Assembly: GCF_000002995.4 (NCBI RefSeq)
Contig: NW_025062475.1
Location: 11,929,687 to 11,993,686, forward strand
Direction of reading: 5' to 3'
Source: Brugia malayi
Lineage: Eukaryota > Nematoda > Chromadorea > Rhabditida > Onchocercidae
Length of the DNA: 64,000 nucleotides
The position numbers and the translations under genes are program-made. The notes under the pieces are model-generated. The model had not been told where the DNA came from. It saw nothing but the letters and a program-made list of their open reading frames with translations, and did no database searches. How positions within the stretch are numbered: position 1 is the stretch's first letter; each line of letters begins with the position of its first letter. Positions 25,061 to 37,594 of this stretch are shown piece after piece.

Positions 25061-26778
25061 TGCTGCATAATTATATTAATTGCTTAATCAGAATACTGAA
25101 ATTTATTTCAGATATTTTAGCCAAATTTTTACATTTTATCCTTTTAAGAATTCCAATATTTTTGATAATCTTTTTTTAAAAAAAAAATTTAACTTATAAC
25201 TAATTCACACCTGAGTGTTGATAAATGAATCATGCAAACTTGAAACTTTAAGACACTTTGTTAAAAATATCAAAAAATAAAAATTATCACAAATCATATA
25301 AGACAGCAGACTAGTGCATTTCAAATTTCAAATTTAAATTCATTGTTATAAATGGAAGTTAAAACAATTTAATCGGTTCGTTGATACGTAAAAACTTGTT
25401 TTCTACTTTTTTCTTTCTTTTTTTTTTTTTATGTAACCTATCGCCCACTATCATTCCTATCAAATGTTCAGAGCAGTTCATTTCTTCAATTAACATCCTA
25501 CAAAAAAAAAAAAAAGAAAAAATAAAAAAAAGGTATGAAATATTTTTGTTCAATTTTAAAAAGGATAAGAAATGAAAGAAATAATGCGCCCTTTTTCATT
25601 TTTTTTTTTTTTTTTTAAACTGTCAATCTGAACAATACTTTTTACCTACCCTAAATAATATTATTCCGTAAAAGTGAACAAAAGAAAAAAAAGAAAACAA
25701 ACATGAATAAGATTTCAAATTTCAAAGCAAATGGCAATCATATCGTTTGCAATATTAAGACAATAAAACGAAAATGAAAAATTTTACAAATTTAGCAGGT
25801 AAAGATAAAAATGATAACCTGAATAGAAAATGAAAGAATACTTTGCAAAAAAATAATTTTTTCTATTTTTTTTTTTTTTTTTTTGTACATAAATTAATTT
25901 AAATCATAACAATATTCGAATGCTCTTCTTTTCTTTTGGCAACCAAAATTCCATATCTTTTTGTTGATTTATCAATTTACGAAGCAAATATCAAAAAATT
26001 TTAACTTTTTAAAATTTCAAAGTATCATGTCAAAGTCAAAGTTAATTTCATTTGAGATTTGAATAATACACATAATTTTTTAATCGAAAAAATTTTTATC
26101 AAATAACTTTTGTGATTTCTGTTGCTGATTTTTTTTTTTTTTTGAAATCAAATAATAAAATATGATAATTAAGAGTAGCAAAAGCCTTCAATATGTTTTA
26201 CAAAATCATCGAGTCAAATTTAATAAATAATTTTAATAGTCTTAAAATGTAAACAAGTGAGAAATGATTTTGAGTTTGAAATTTTAAAACAAATGAAGAA
26301 ATCCGAAGGGAAAATTTGCTTAGCAATGATTTTGAAAGGAACAAAAGATAATATTAAAGATTATTTGAACAAATACAAGAATGAGTTCTTATCATAATTA
26401 TTTAACATTACCAAATTTTATATTAATTTGACAAATTTATCAATTAAAAAAAAAAATAAAAAATACACAATCACTTTTTAATTTTATCAATTATTAGACT
26501 GAATTAACAAATGCAAAAATCCCAGATAATTTACTCAAATCTGATAGTAAATATTTTCGAATTTAATAAAACACCTAAACTAATAATTGAGACCAACCCT
26601 CGAAAATTTGAGGTGCAAAAAAAAAAAAAAAAAAAAAAAAAAGAAAAAGAAAAATATATATCCGATGAAATGGATTAATGTTGAAAATGACTACACACTA
26701 CATTACATCGAATAGTTGGCGGCTGAAAGAAGCAATTAATTAGCCAATATGTCATCCAGCCCAATATTTATAGCTAGC

Positions 26779-29700
26779 TCATAGAGATGGTGGTATTAGT
26801 TTTGGTGAATCGTTGGGAGTACCAGAAGACGATTCGGAGGACCAGGTGGTACCATCCCTATTAATTGTTCTCTGTTGTGGAGGTGCTTTGCATGGTGTCA
26901 ACGGTATACCACCACGTGCCAGGAAAGCTTGCTCTTTTTGTCGTTTTTTCTCTTTCATTCGACGATTTTGAAACCATATTTTTACCTGAAATTTATTTCT
27001 AATCTTTTAACTATATATATAAAAACATTTGTTTATATATTTACTTGTTCTCACTTACTTTATTGTTCTTATCTTTTTATTTATGCTAACTCTTTTGATC
27101 TCCCATGAGACAAAGCAACTTTGTTTAAAATCTGTTTTTGGTTCCTTCATTATGATAACATTCCCAAGCGATGATTTGTAATTTTAGAAATTTCTTTCTT
27201 TCCCATTGTCTTTTTTTTCTTTTTTTTGGAAAAAATAAAATTCATGAAATGGTTTAAATTTATGAATAATTTTTTTATTTCATCTCTAGCATCATAAATT
27301 CTTATAATGAGTTATAAATTCAATGAATAATTTTAATTGCAAAAATTAATGAACAAATATTGATGAGTATTAAATTAATGAATAATACTAAATGAAAATA
27401 ATTCATATTTTAAGTTCAAATAATTTGTATTGATCTATCTGGTATATAATTTTCGTATAATGAAAAAAAAAAAAAAAAAAACTGCTATTAATTTCATGAT
27501 ATCTCATGATATGATAATAATGATCATAAAGTATCATCGTATAAATTCTAAATAATTACTAAAGCTATGAAATCTTCTTAACTTTTATTAATAATTTAAA
27601 GACACAATTTTTTAGTTTTTTTTTTTTTTCTCTCTCTCTCTTTTCCCTTCTCTTTCTCCAAAGCTTTATTATAAGTTCATTCATGAATGATACTAATATT
27701 ATTTCCTAATAACAAAAAAATGAAATTATACCAGATGTAATCATTAACGTACCAATAATTATTAGCTTATTACCGTATCATTAATTTTAATCTAACTTTT
27801 AAAGTTAATTTCTTAATTACATTAATAAAATTTTCATCTTATCATACTGTATGTTCAATCATCCATAGGCTAATTTCTTTCTTTCTTTCTTTGTTTTTTT
27901 TTTCTCTCTCTCTCTCTTTTTTTCTTCGTTTCATTTTGAAATGTTTCATGCATTTAGAAATGAAAGATAGTATAGTATTAGCTAAAGCTAAAGCTAACAA
28001 TAGCTACAATGAGATTAGTCTTTTTCTAGAACAAATTGGAAATTTGGTTTCAATCTGACAACCAATGAGAGCATAGATTCATCGTATGTCAAACAAATTG
28101 AAAATTGATCTAGTATGAGTGAAGTGGAGAAGATAGCTAACAATATTGGATTTTTTTTTTTTTAGCTTTATGTTGAAAAATTTTATAAATAATTTAGCAA
28201 ATTTTAAAATTTGGAAAAAACAAATCATATGAAAATGAAAGATATAATTAGAACAAAAAAATAAAATAAACATTTTTACATTTTCATTAGTATCAATTAC
28301 ACTTACTAATATTGAATTCAATCGTAAGTAGATTAGTAGAGTTAGTATTTAGGGATTATAATCGATTAGAATTTCGTAGTATTTTTAGTTTTGCTAGAAA
28401 AAAAAAAAAAGAAAAAGATGAAAGTAAATAATAAGTGTTAACAGTAAGTGTAATATTAGATTTGTAGACCATAGCTTAATTCAATGACTAATGCCTCGAG
28501 AAAAAAAAAGAAAAAAAAAAAACGCTTCAAAATTATTTCAATGAATTATCGTCGTTAATTTTAAAAATTGCTATATTTAAACATAAAAGATAATTCATTG
28601 ACGATGAAAATGACCTAAAGTACTTTATTTTAATTCGCACTAATTTATTTTGATTTGACAACACTTTTTATGAACTTTTTTCAATAAATTTACTCTCTTT
28701 TTCTTCTTTTTTTTTTTTTTTCAGTTAAATCAAGGTTATTAGACATTTTGACATGCGTACAATACGTAAAGATAATTTTTCTGCTTTTGATGGAAAAAAT
28801 AATCTTTGAAATGTACAAATATTGATTTCTTTCTGATTAACGTATGATATTAGTTTTTTCCTGAATGTTAATTTAAAAGACAAATTAATAAATAATTTTG
28901 TCATTTTTCCCTGATAATTATATATAAAAAAAAAAAAAAAGAAAAACAAAAATATCAGAAAAAGTAGAATTTAATTTTTGAATTTCATTTTTTTTCATTA
29001 AATAGTTTAAACAATATGTTATACAAATTTTGCATATCTAAAATAGAAAATGTTATTATTACATTAAGAATATCAAAGAGAAAAACATTAAGATGTGATA
29101 AAAAAAAAAAAATAATTTATATCAAAAACTAATTAAATTTAATTTATTTTGTATTTTTTAATTGCAATTTATATGCAAATATTTTTACAGTAAATAGATA
29201 GCGATAAGATGATAAGATTTAGTTATTTTTACTACTCTCATGTTTACTTCTTATCTATTATTCTTTAACCACTAATACTTTTACTTCTATTATCTGAAAA
29301 TTTTTCTGTCAATAATTTTATAGAAGAGATAGAATAAATCAGATACGGTAACAGCATGATATTTACTTGAGTTTCATTTAGTTGTAGGATTGATGCGATT
29401 TCGGCTCGCCTTGTTCGATTTAAATATTTCGATGTGTAATATTCTTTTTCAAGTTCTGTTAATTGATGAGTGGTAAAATTTGTACGTATCGCATTCGTAT
29501 CCTCTACTACACGTCGTTTTGGTACTATAAAAATTATTTATTTGATTATATGATATTGCTTCTAATAGTCTATTTTTTTTCTTTATTTGTATTTTAATTT
29601 TTTTTTTTTTTTTTTTTTTAAATATCAATTGAAAAAAAAATTTTTTTTTTTGTAAAAAATTTAGACAGTACTTTATAAATATTTATTTTTTTCTTTGCTC

Positions 29701-30341
29701 TTTTTCTTTTCTTCTCTTTTCAATGTGTTAATGAAATAAATTCGAAATTTTGATTAATTAGGTATTCATTTAAAGCTTTTTCTTTTCTTTTTAGAATTAA
29801 TGCTTAAAGTGTTAATTTGTTGTATAATAGTGCTATTTTTATAACGATTACACGTATTGACGCTAAAATTTGATCACGTAGCATACGTGAAATATCCGAA
29901 ATGATCGTATTATTTTGATCACTGATCATATTACATGAAAAATTACTTACTAAAAAGTATGATAAAATGTAAACCTGATGATTTAGTGACGGTACGTTTA
30001 ATATGCATCCATTTATATGTATTTGCGGTGCTTGCAGCAATTGTAGCAGCTGCAGCTGCAGCTGCAACCGTAGCAGCAGTAGTAGCAGTGGTAGAAGTAG
30101 TTGAATGAGATTGTTGGATAGGATTAGCATTAGTTGTCGATTGATTTTGACCATAATTAGCTGTAGCATTTGTAATCCAATGTGAAGTGCTTGGTGGAGG
30201 TAATTGATGACCATATGATGAGGTTGGTGGATAAGGTGTTACCGAGGTGGAAATGTAACCACCGGACGATGACCAGTCAGCATAATGTGGATAAGTGGTG
30301 GGTGGACTAGAAGAACCAATGTAAGATTCGGTACAACTCAT
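26779..30341 (-). CDS. ceh-13: Labial/Hox1 homeobox protein (CEH-13 orthologue)
   Basis: Three exons read on the minus strand: 30341-29975, 29524-29367 and 26985-26779, giving 243 residues. The N-terminal part is Ser/Thr/Pro/Tyr-rich with an alanine run at 93-99. The PBC-binding hexapeptide is YKWM at 109-112, the form found in nematode CEH-13 rather than YPWM. The homeodomain occupies 132-191, with [20 protein letters not shown] in the arm and helix 1, [18 protein letters not shown], and recognition helix [14 protein letters not shown]. The [14 protein letters not shown] and LNETQVKIW features are diagnostic of labial/Hox1. The intron between homeodomain residues 44 and 45 is a position shared with other labial genes. 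As a nuclear factor working with a CEH-20/Exd-type partner it would pattern anterior tissue. The start ATG at 30341 gives the expected hexapeptide spacing. The ~2.4 kb second intron contains a 13-bp-stem hairpin (28538-28601). Confidence 0.94.
28538..28601. repeat. Inverted repeat (13-bp stem) in ceh-13 intron 2
   Basis: TCAATGAATTATC at 28538-28550 is the exact reverse complement of GATAATTCATTGA at 28589-28601, with a 38-base loop. It is a potential intronic hairpin; the stem does not extend well outward. Confidence 0.8.
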
Positions 30342-31316
30342 CGAGAAATGAATTCACTAGCCTAGAAGAAGGAATATTTTTTAATAAATATACTTTAGCA
30401 AAAGTTATGTTTTAAAATGGTATAAGTTCACTGCATTTATAATAACAAAGAAAAAAAGTTTTTTTAAAAAAAAATGTAAAAAGTAGAATTATAGTTGAAA
30501 AGAATGAATCATTGATCGTTTAAATAATTAGAATGTACTTTGTGATGTACTATTTTTTGCAACAAGTATAATCATTGATGATTATTTAAGAGTATCATTT
30601 ATTAATGAGTTAAAATTATACATATAAGTGAGTATGCTATAAGTGTTTTTTACAAATACAGTTAAAATTATGAGTACAAGTAAGTATGCTAAATATGTAT
30701 TCATACATTTTTGTTTATAATTATAAATACGATTAAGATTATAAATATTTGATTAGTATTATTATAAGTACAGATGTATGAATGTAACACTTCATATAAT
30801 GCTATAATTATTACTATAAATAAAGTTAAAATAATAAGTATGCTATAAGTTTTTGTTATCACTTAAAATTGCTGGTATAGGTAAAGTATACACAATAAGT
30901 ATTTTTATAAAATGAAGTATAATAAGTATAAATATGAATATATCATTAAAGAATTATTCAACAAAAGGAAAAAATATATATATACGTACATTTATATATG
31001 TGTTTATATCAGTATGAAAGTCATTAATTATTATCACTGATAAAATCTGTTATTATCAGTGTAATTTAAATGACTATTTATTGCAATTGTAATTTAAATA
31101 ATTAAATAACTATATGAATTGATTCTTCATTACTTCCTTATTCATAGAAAGGATTAAAATTAAAACGCAATTTTTAAATTGAAAAGATTCAGCCCTATCG
31201 AACTAAACAAACGCTACGATGCGATGCGATGCGATACTGCTACTGCTACTGCTGCTGTTCGAGCAATAAATCACACCGTCGTACAACATATCACTTAGGC
31301 AGTCTGTCATTTAACT

Positions 31317-31319
31317 ACA

Positions 31320-31362
<43 letters not shown>
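31317..31362. repeat. (CA)n microsatellite upstream of ceh-13
   Basis: About 23 uninterrupted CA units followed by CATA/TATA variants to about 31420, roughly 1 kb upstream of the ceh-13 start. Confidence 0.95.
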
Positions 31363-31367
<5 letters not shown>

Positions 31368-33651
31368 ACATATATATATACAAACACATACGTACACACA
31401 TACACGTACGTACATACATGCATATATAGAGAGAGAAAGTAGGAGTAAAAGACAGGATAAGATTGATGCGTGCATGCGTATGTTAGTGGGCGTGTAATTC
31501 TGGTGGTTGAGATAACCAATCACATAACTGTCACACTACGGTGATTTCTTTCATATCTTTCATTCAAACATTTTTAATAAATTTATTCCTGAATAATAAA
31601 ATATTTCTGATTGCTACAAAAACGTATATTATTAAAAGTATAATACGTGAATTATAATTGTTATGAAATGGTACGTTACGTGTTAAGAAAAGAATACGTA
31701 CGTGTCCGTTACGTTATAAATTTATCATTCAAAAAAAAAAGTGAATAAAAAAAACAGTGAAATTTTATAAAAGAATAATAAAATTTATGAAAAAAAAAAT
31801 AATGTTGAAATAAATGAATATTATTATTAGATATTATCAGATTAAAATTGAAATATTTTTTTTTTTTAAAGTGGCGGTTATTGTAATTTAAACTGTTACA
31901 TATTGCGCTTCATTTAAGCTCAGTCTCATTAATCTTTCTTTTTCGTCACACACACACACACATACACACACACACATACACACACATACAAACACATGCA
32001 TACATACACGTACAGATTGTATGTAGACATCCATGAAGAACACAAATTATCTTATATCAGCTCCAATTTCAAATATTTTTAAACATCAACATTACATTTC
32101 TTTCCGGCGCCATATTTTGTCTTTTCCGTACGGTTCAAGAAAAAAAAAAAGAAAAAGAAAATGATCTAAACGATTCACTGCGGTTAATTTTTCAAGTTTT
32201 TTTTTTGAATTCTCTCCCAATTTTTTTTTTTTTTTGTTTGTAAATAAAATAATTTCAAATCATTAATTCGTTTCAAAAATTTTTAATCGTCTTTGCTCAT
32301 TTTTATTTTTAAGTACTACAAGCTAATAAATTATATGATTAGCAAGATTTTCAAGTACACTATTTGATTGCGAATTGATATCGCTTAAAAAATTGAAATC
32401 TGTATATATGTACTATGATAATAAATCCTTTCTTTATTTCTTAATTTTTTGCCCTTAATGATGGGTAAATATTTCGCTCATACAATTTAATTTCGTTTGT
32501 ATGATTAATAGCAAAAATCTCTTACCAGTTTTTTATATTGTTATTAGTGATGTCGGACATTAAAGATACAAATTATCATTACCATTCTGTATTTATTATA
32601 CCTAAGCTATACCTGGTATTGCTTAATATTCTAATCAGAAAATACTAAGGTAATAGTTTAAAGATTAATTCAAAATTCCAACTAAGAAATATTTTTACCT
32701 TTCATTTTAGTAGTTAAAAAAAGTGGAAACAACAGTTGATTTACATATATATTTATAAATTAATTAACATTCTAAACGATTAAACAACTACCCATTAAAT
32801 TAGCCATGAAAATGCGCAATAAAATTTTCCATTTCATAGCATATCTAAACTCAAAAGGTAAAAATTTTTGTATTTCCCTTTTTTCCATCACTCTTTTCAC
32901 TTTCAGAATTTTGAAATAAAAATTGTCTAAAGTGAAATTGCCCATTCAAATTGACACAAACATTTTTGCTTGTTTAACCATCGGAAAATATAAGAAATTT
33001 ATGTCTAAAAATAAAAAGCAATGAGTGGAAATTAGCTAAATACTTTTTATGTTAATATCATAGTTTAAAATAAAGCAAAAAATAAAGTAATTATGAAATA
33101 TTAGCCCGAATTTGCATTACTATTTAACTGTGGACAGTGACATATATGTCAGTCAATAATTTAGTTGAAAGAACAATGAAGCGCTAATTTTCAAACAAAA
33201 AATTCAGCTTTTTTTTTTTCTTTTTCTTTTTAAATTTTAAATTTCTTTGTATTACATACATCCAAAAAATTATACAACTAAATAATTGTTTCTTCTTCTT
33301 CTTTTCTTTATTTTTTGCTTTTTTTTTCTATCAATTCTCCTAAAATTTAATTTATTGTCTATTTTTCTAGGAAATGATGAAATTTAGAGAAAAACCTGAT
33401 TTGCTATTTTTTTTTCGTTTTTGGTTTTTCGAATTTTATTTTAAAAATTTTATCCGTGAAAGGAAATACTGAAAAAGAAATGCAAGAAAGGAAAACTGTG
33501 AAAAAAATTAAAATATGAAACTTTAATTAGTAAATAGTTAGTTAATCAAAATTAAATTAGAATAACTCACTTTTTTTTTACTTTAAAATAGATAAATTTT
33601 AAAGAAATTGCTGAATTTTAAAGAAACATGCATCTTTTATCTTGTCATGAA

Positions 33652-35192
33652 ATTGAATGAATGAATGAATGAATGAATGAATGAATGAATGAATGAATGA
33701 ATGAATGAATGAATGAATGAATGAATGAATGAATGAATGAATGAATGAATGAAATGAAATGAATGAATGAATGAATGAATGAATGAATGAATGAAATGAA
33801 TGAATGAATGAATGAATGAATGAATGAATGAATGAATGAATGAATGAATGAATGAATGAATGAAAATGAATGAATGAATGAATGAATGAATGAATGATGA
33901 ATGAATGAATGAATGAATGAATGAATGAATGAATGAATGAATGAATGAATGAATGAATGAATGAATGAATGAATGAATGAATGAATGAATGAATGAAAAT
34001 GAATGAATGATTGAAATGAATGAATGAATGAATGAATGAATGAATGAATGAATGAATGAAAGAAAATGAATGAATGAATGAATGAATGAATGAATGAATG
34101 AATGAATGAATGAATGAATGAATGAATGAATGAATGAATGAATGAATGAAGAATGAATGAATGAATGAATGAATGAATGAATGAATGAATGAATGAAATG
34201 AATGAATGAATGAATGAATGAATGAATGAATGAATGAATGAATGAATGAATGAATGAATGAATGAATGAAATGAATGAATGAATGAATGAATGAATGAAT
34301 GAATGAATGAATGAATGAATGAATGAATGAAAATGAATGAATGAATGAATGAATGAATGAATGAATGAATGAATGAATGAATGAATGAATGAATGAATGA
34401 ATGAATGAATGAATGAATGAATGAATGGCGAATGAATGAATGGGCGAATGAATGAATGAATGAATGAATGAATGAATGAATGAATGAATGAATGAATGAA
34501 TGAATGAATGAATGAATGAATGAATGAATGAATGAATGAATGAATGAATGATGAATGAATGAATGAATGAATGAATGAATGAATGAATGAATGAATGAAT
34601 GAATGAATGAATGAATGAAATGAATGAATGAATGAATGAATGAATGAATGAATGAATGAATGAATGAATAATGAATGAATGAATGAATGAATGAATGAAT
34701 GAATGAATGAATGAATGAATGAATGAATAATGAATGAATGAATGAATGAATGAAATGAATGAATGAATGAATGAATGAATGAAAATGAATGAATGAATGA
34801 ATGAATGAATGAATGAATGAATGAATGAATGAATGAATGAATAATGAATGAATGAATGAATGAAATGAATGAATGAATGAATGAATGAATGAATGAATGA
34901 ATGAATGAATGAATGAATGAATGAATGAATGAATGAATGAATGAATGAATGAATGAATGAAATGAATGAATGAATGAATGAATGAAATGAATGAATGAAT
35001 GAATGAATGAATGAATGAATGAATGAATGAATGAATGAATGAATGAAATGAATGAATGAATGAATGAAATGAATGAATGAATGAATGAAAAAAAATGAAT
35101 GAATGAATGAATGAATGAATGAATGAATGAATGAATGAATGAATGAAATGAATGAATGAAGTGGAGTGAATGAAATGAAATAAATGAATGAT
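33652..35192. repeat. Large (GAAT)n tetranucleotide array
   Basis: About 1.5 kb of nearly pure GAAT/ATGA units, with scattered interruptions: extra A giving GAAATG, ATGATG, AATAATG, and a short GGCGAATGAATGGGCG variant at 34428-34445. Since three units make four codons, the minus strand stays open as an endlessly repeated His-Ser-Phe-Ile peptide for about 500 residues. This is an artefact of the 4-bp period and not a protein gene. The array lies about 3.3 kb upstream of ceh-13 and 12 kb downstream of the Hox3-like gene. Confidence 0.98.
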
Positions 35193-37563
35193 AGAAAATC
35201 CTTCAGCAACCGAAATGACAAATTTATCTGCTTATCTTTCATTGAACATGTGATAGTTTTGCTTCGTTGTAAAAACGAAAAACTTTCGTTTTTTTGTGTT
35301 TGTGTGTGTGTTTGGATGGATAAAAAATTTTTTAATTTTTTTAACAAGTTAATTTTTAGATAAATTTGAAATAAATATTTTTTTCTCATCTTGTTCAATG
35401 TGATTTTTCCCTTTTTTTTAGTTTCATTCACTTTAATAAAAAGAATAATTATTGGATGAATTAATAATAAATGCGTATAATGCATTTTTTTTAAGAAAAA
35501 ATTGTTAATAAAAGTGGAAATAAAATGAAAGAGAACAGCTAAGAGGAAAAGGAAAAAAGAAAGGTTGAAGTGAAAAGTTATGCTAAAATTGATTTATTCA
35601 CATTTAGTTTTAATATTTTACAATAACTAATTATGTGATTTTTACAATAAGTAATTTAAAAATGAAAAGGAAAAATGTTTCTAAAAGATTTCATTTTGAA
35701 ATATTATACACAACAAAAATGATCTTATCAAACTGATTGTGAAATATTTCTCGACGATAGCACTTTTATTTCTTTTTGTTGAACTTTTCACAAATGTTTA
35801 CCTATCATTTCATTATGATTGAATTATTTCGTACAATGAAATAAATAATTTTTGTTTCTTTAGTAATTCCTCCCTGAACTGATGGAAATAGATGAATGGA
35901 TGGATAGATTGTTCATCTTTTTCCTCTTCCATTACTACTTCGTCGCTTTCTTCTTCTTTGTCGCCTTTTTCTTTTTAAATAATCATTTTGGTTTAAATTT
36001 TCATTAAATCACTACGATCGTAACCAACTGATCACATCCGTAATTTCGCATTCATTTGATCATTTGTATTGGGCGTTTCCAAAATTTCTTACTGTCTGAA
36101 CAACTAATTATTGCTGTTAGTATTAAGATGAAAAAAGTTTTACTATCTTTTCGACAATTTCATCCAATTTATTCAAATCTAAATTTCTGTTAAATACATT
36201 TTGAATAGCATAAGTGATTGAATAATGTTTTTCATATTATTTTCTGTTGATATTTTATAATTAACTAACATTTGAAAAAAAAAAAAAAAGACTTTTGTTT
36301 CAAAATGTTTATGCAAATTTTTATAAATTTCAAACTTTCAAACAAATGAAATATCAGTACAGCTAAGCTTTTTACTACATTGATTAAGAAGATGAAAAAA
36401 ATATACATATCAATTAAATTTATTGAATTATTTAAGTAAATTGAAAAAAAATTTTCCTAAGATATTAAATTGTATTTGATTGAATTATAAATTCAAATGA
36501 TTGAGTGAAATTTCACCATTTTAACTTTAAACAAATCATATATAATTTGATTTCGTTTAAAAAAAAATTATTTGAAAAAGGTGTAAGACATGTAAGTAAG
36601 ATATAATTTCAAAAAGATAAGTAAACTAAGTTTTTTTTTTTTTTTTTCTCAATTAATGTCAACTTTAATATCATATGAAAAAGAAAGAAAAAAAGCGACA
36701 ATTGTAATAGTGAATGATAAATGATAATTGTGATAGTAACGATACGTTTTGCTAGAATCAACATTTTGGCAATCAAACGACAACTCTTTATCATACCGAT
36801 ATCTCTCTACTATCATTTTGATTATCCTCTCTTAACCCATTTCCTTTCTTGCCGATATTGGTGTATTAGTATCAACAACTGTCACTCATCACCATCAAAA
36901 CTTACCCTTATAACATTTACTGATCACATTTTCTGATTACCGATATTGTTACTACTACTACTACTACTCTTCCTGTTATCACTATTACTATTCTCATTAT
37001 TTACTGACCTTTGCTAAAGCATTAAAATTTTGAACTAAAAAAAAAAAAAAAAAAAACATATTATTTGGTGCCACGAAATATTTAATATTATAAAAATGTT
37101 TTTGAAGAATAAAAAATTTCCATTTGACAAATACAGTATCATAAAGTAAAAACATTACCGCTTTATCATATCTCTAAATTTTCCACAGTATTTCATGCTA
37201 CAACAGTGATAGGAATACTAGTGTGGTCTTTTAGGATACTGTATTTTTCAAATTTAAAAATTTTTCAATCATCAATGACTTTTTATCATTCCAAATACTT
37301 TACAGTACAAGTAATATGTTTAAATTATAATTAAATCCATTTTTTTTTATCATGAAAATCTGATACATTATCAAAGGTTAATAAATTTTTATAACTGTTT
37401 TCTATTAATCTATTATCGATAAATTACCACCATTAAATATTTATATCCGAATTTTTAATTAACGTCTAAGAATAATTCAGGAAAGTATTAATTTGAGCTT
37501 TAAAACGTAGTATTTTGACAAGAATACCTGTTCTTATTCCTTTTAATAGCTGAAACTGGTTCG

Positions 37564-37594
<31 letters not shown>

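Larger units (their letters stand above)
13741..26778. other. Gene-poor AT-rich intergenic DNA between convergent T-box and ceh-13 genes
   Basis: About 13 kb with no coding exon I can support. Contents: many A/T homopolymers; GA tract at 18170-18252; TCAA repeat near 20821; (CA)n at 20562-20582; a C-rich island at 20420-20480 with a G-quadruplex-type motif on the minus strand (20453-20472); two ATGCAAAT octamers at 21854 and 21926; TC tract at 21975-22003; a cluster of direct and inverted TAAGTATAGCT copies at 23498-23584; GA tracts near 23700-23780 and 24200-24240; a TC tract at 24660-24680; and a perfect 17-bp-arm palindrome at 25025-25060. The open frames here are translations of these simple repeats. 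Confidence 0.6.

Noticed and set aside
29804..30214. 136-residue minus-strand Leu/Gln frame
   Set aside because: It is an out-of-frame shadow of ceh-13 exon 1, which has the hexapeptide and proper donor in the other frame.
33599..35485. 628-residue minus-strand open frame with endless His-Ser-Phe-Ile units
   Set aside because: It is the translation of a 4-bp repeat whose period keeps frame over 12 bases; there is no domain, and ends are arbitrary.
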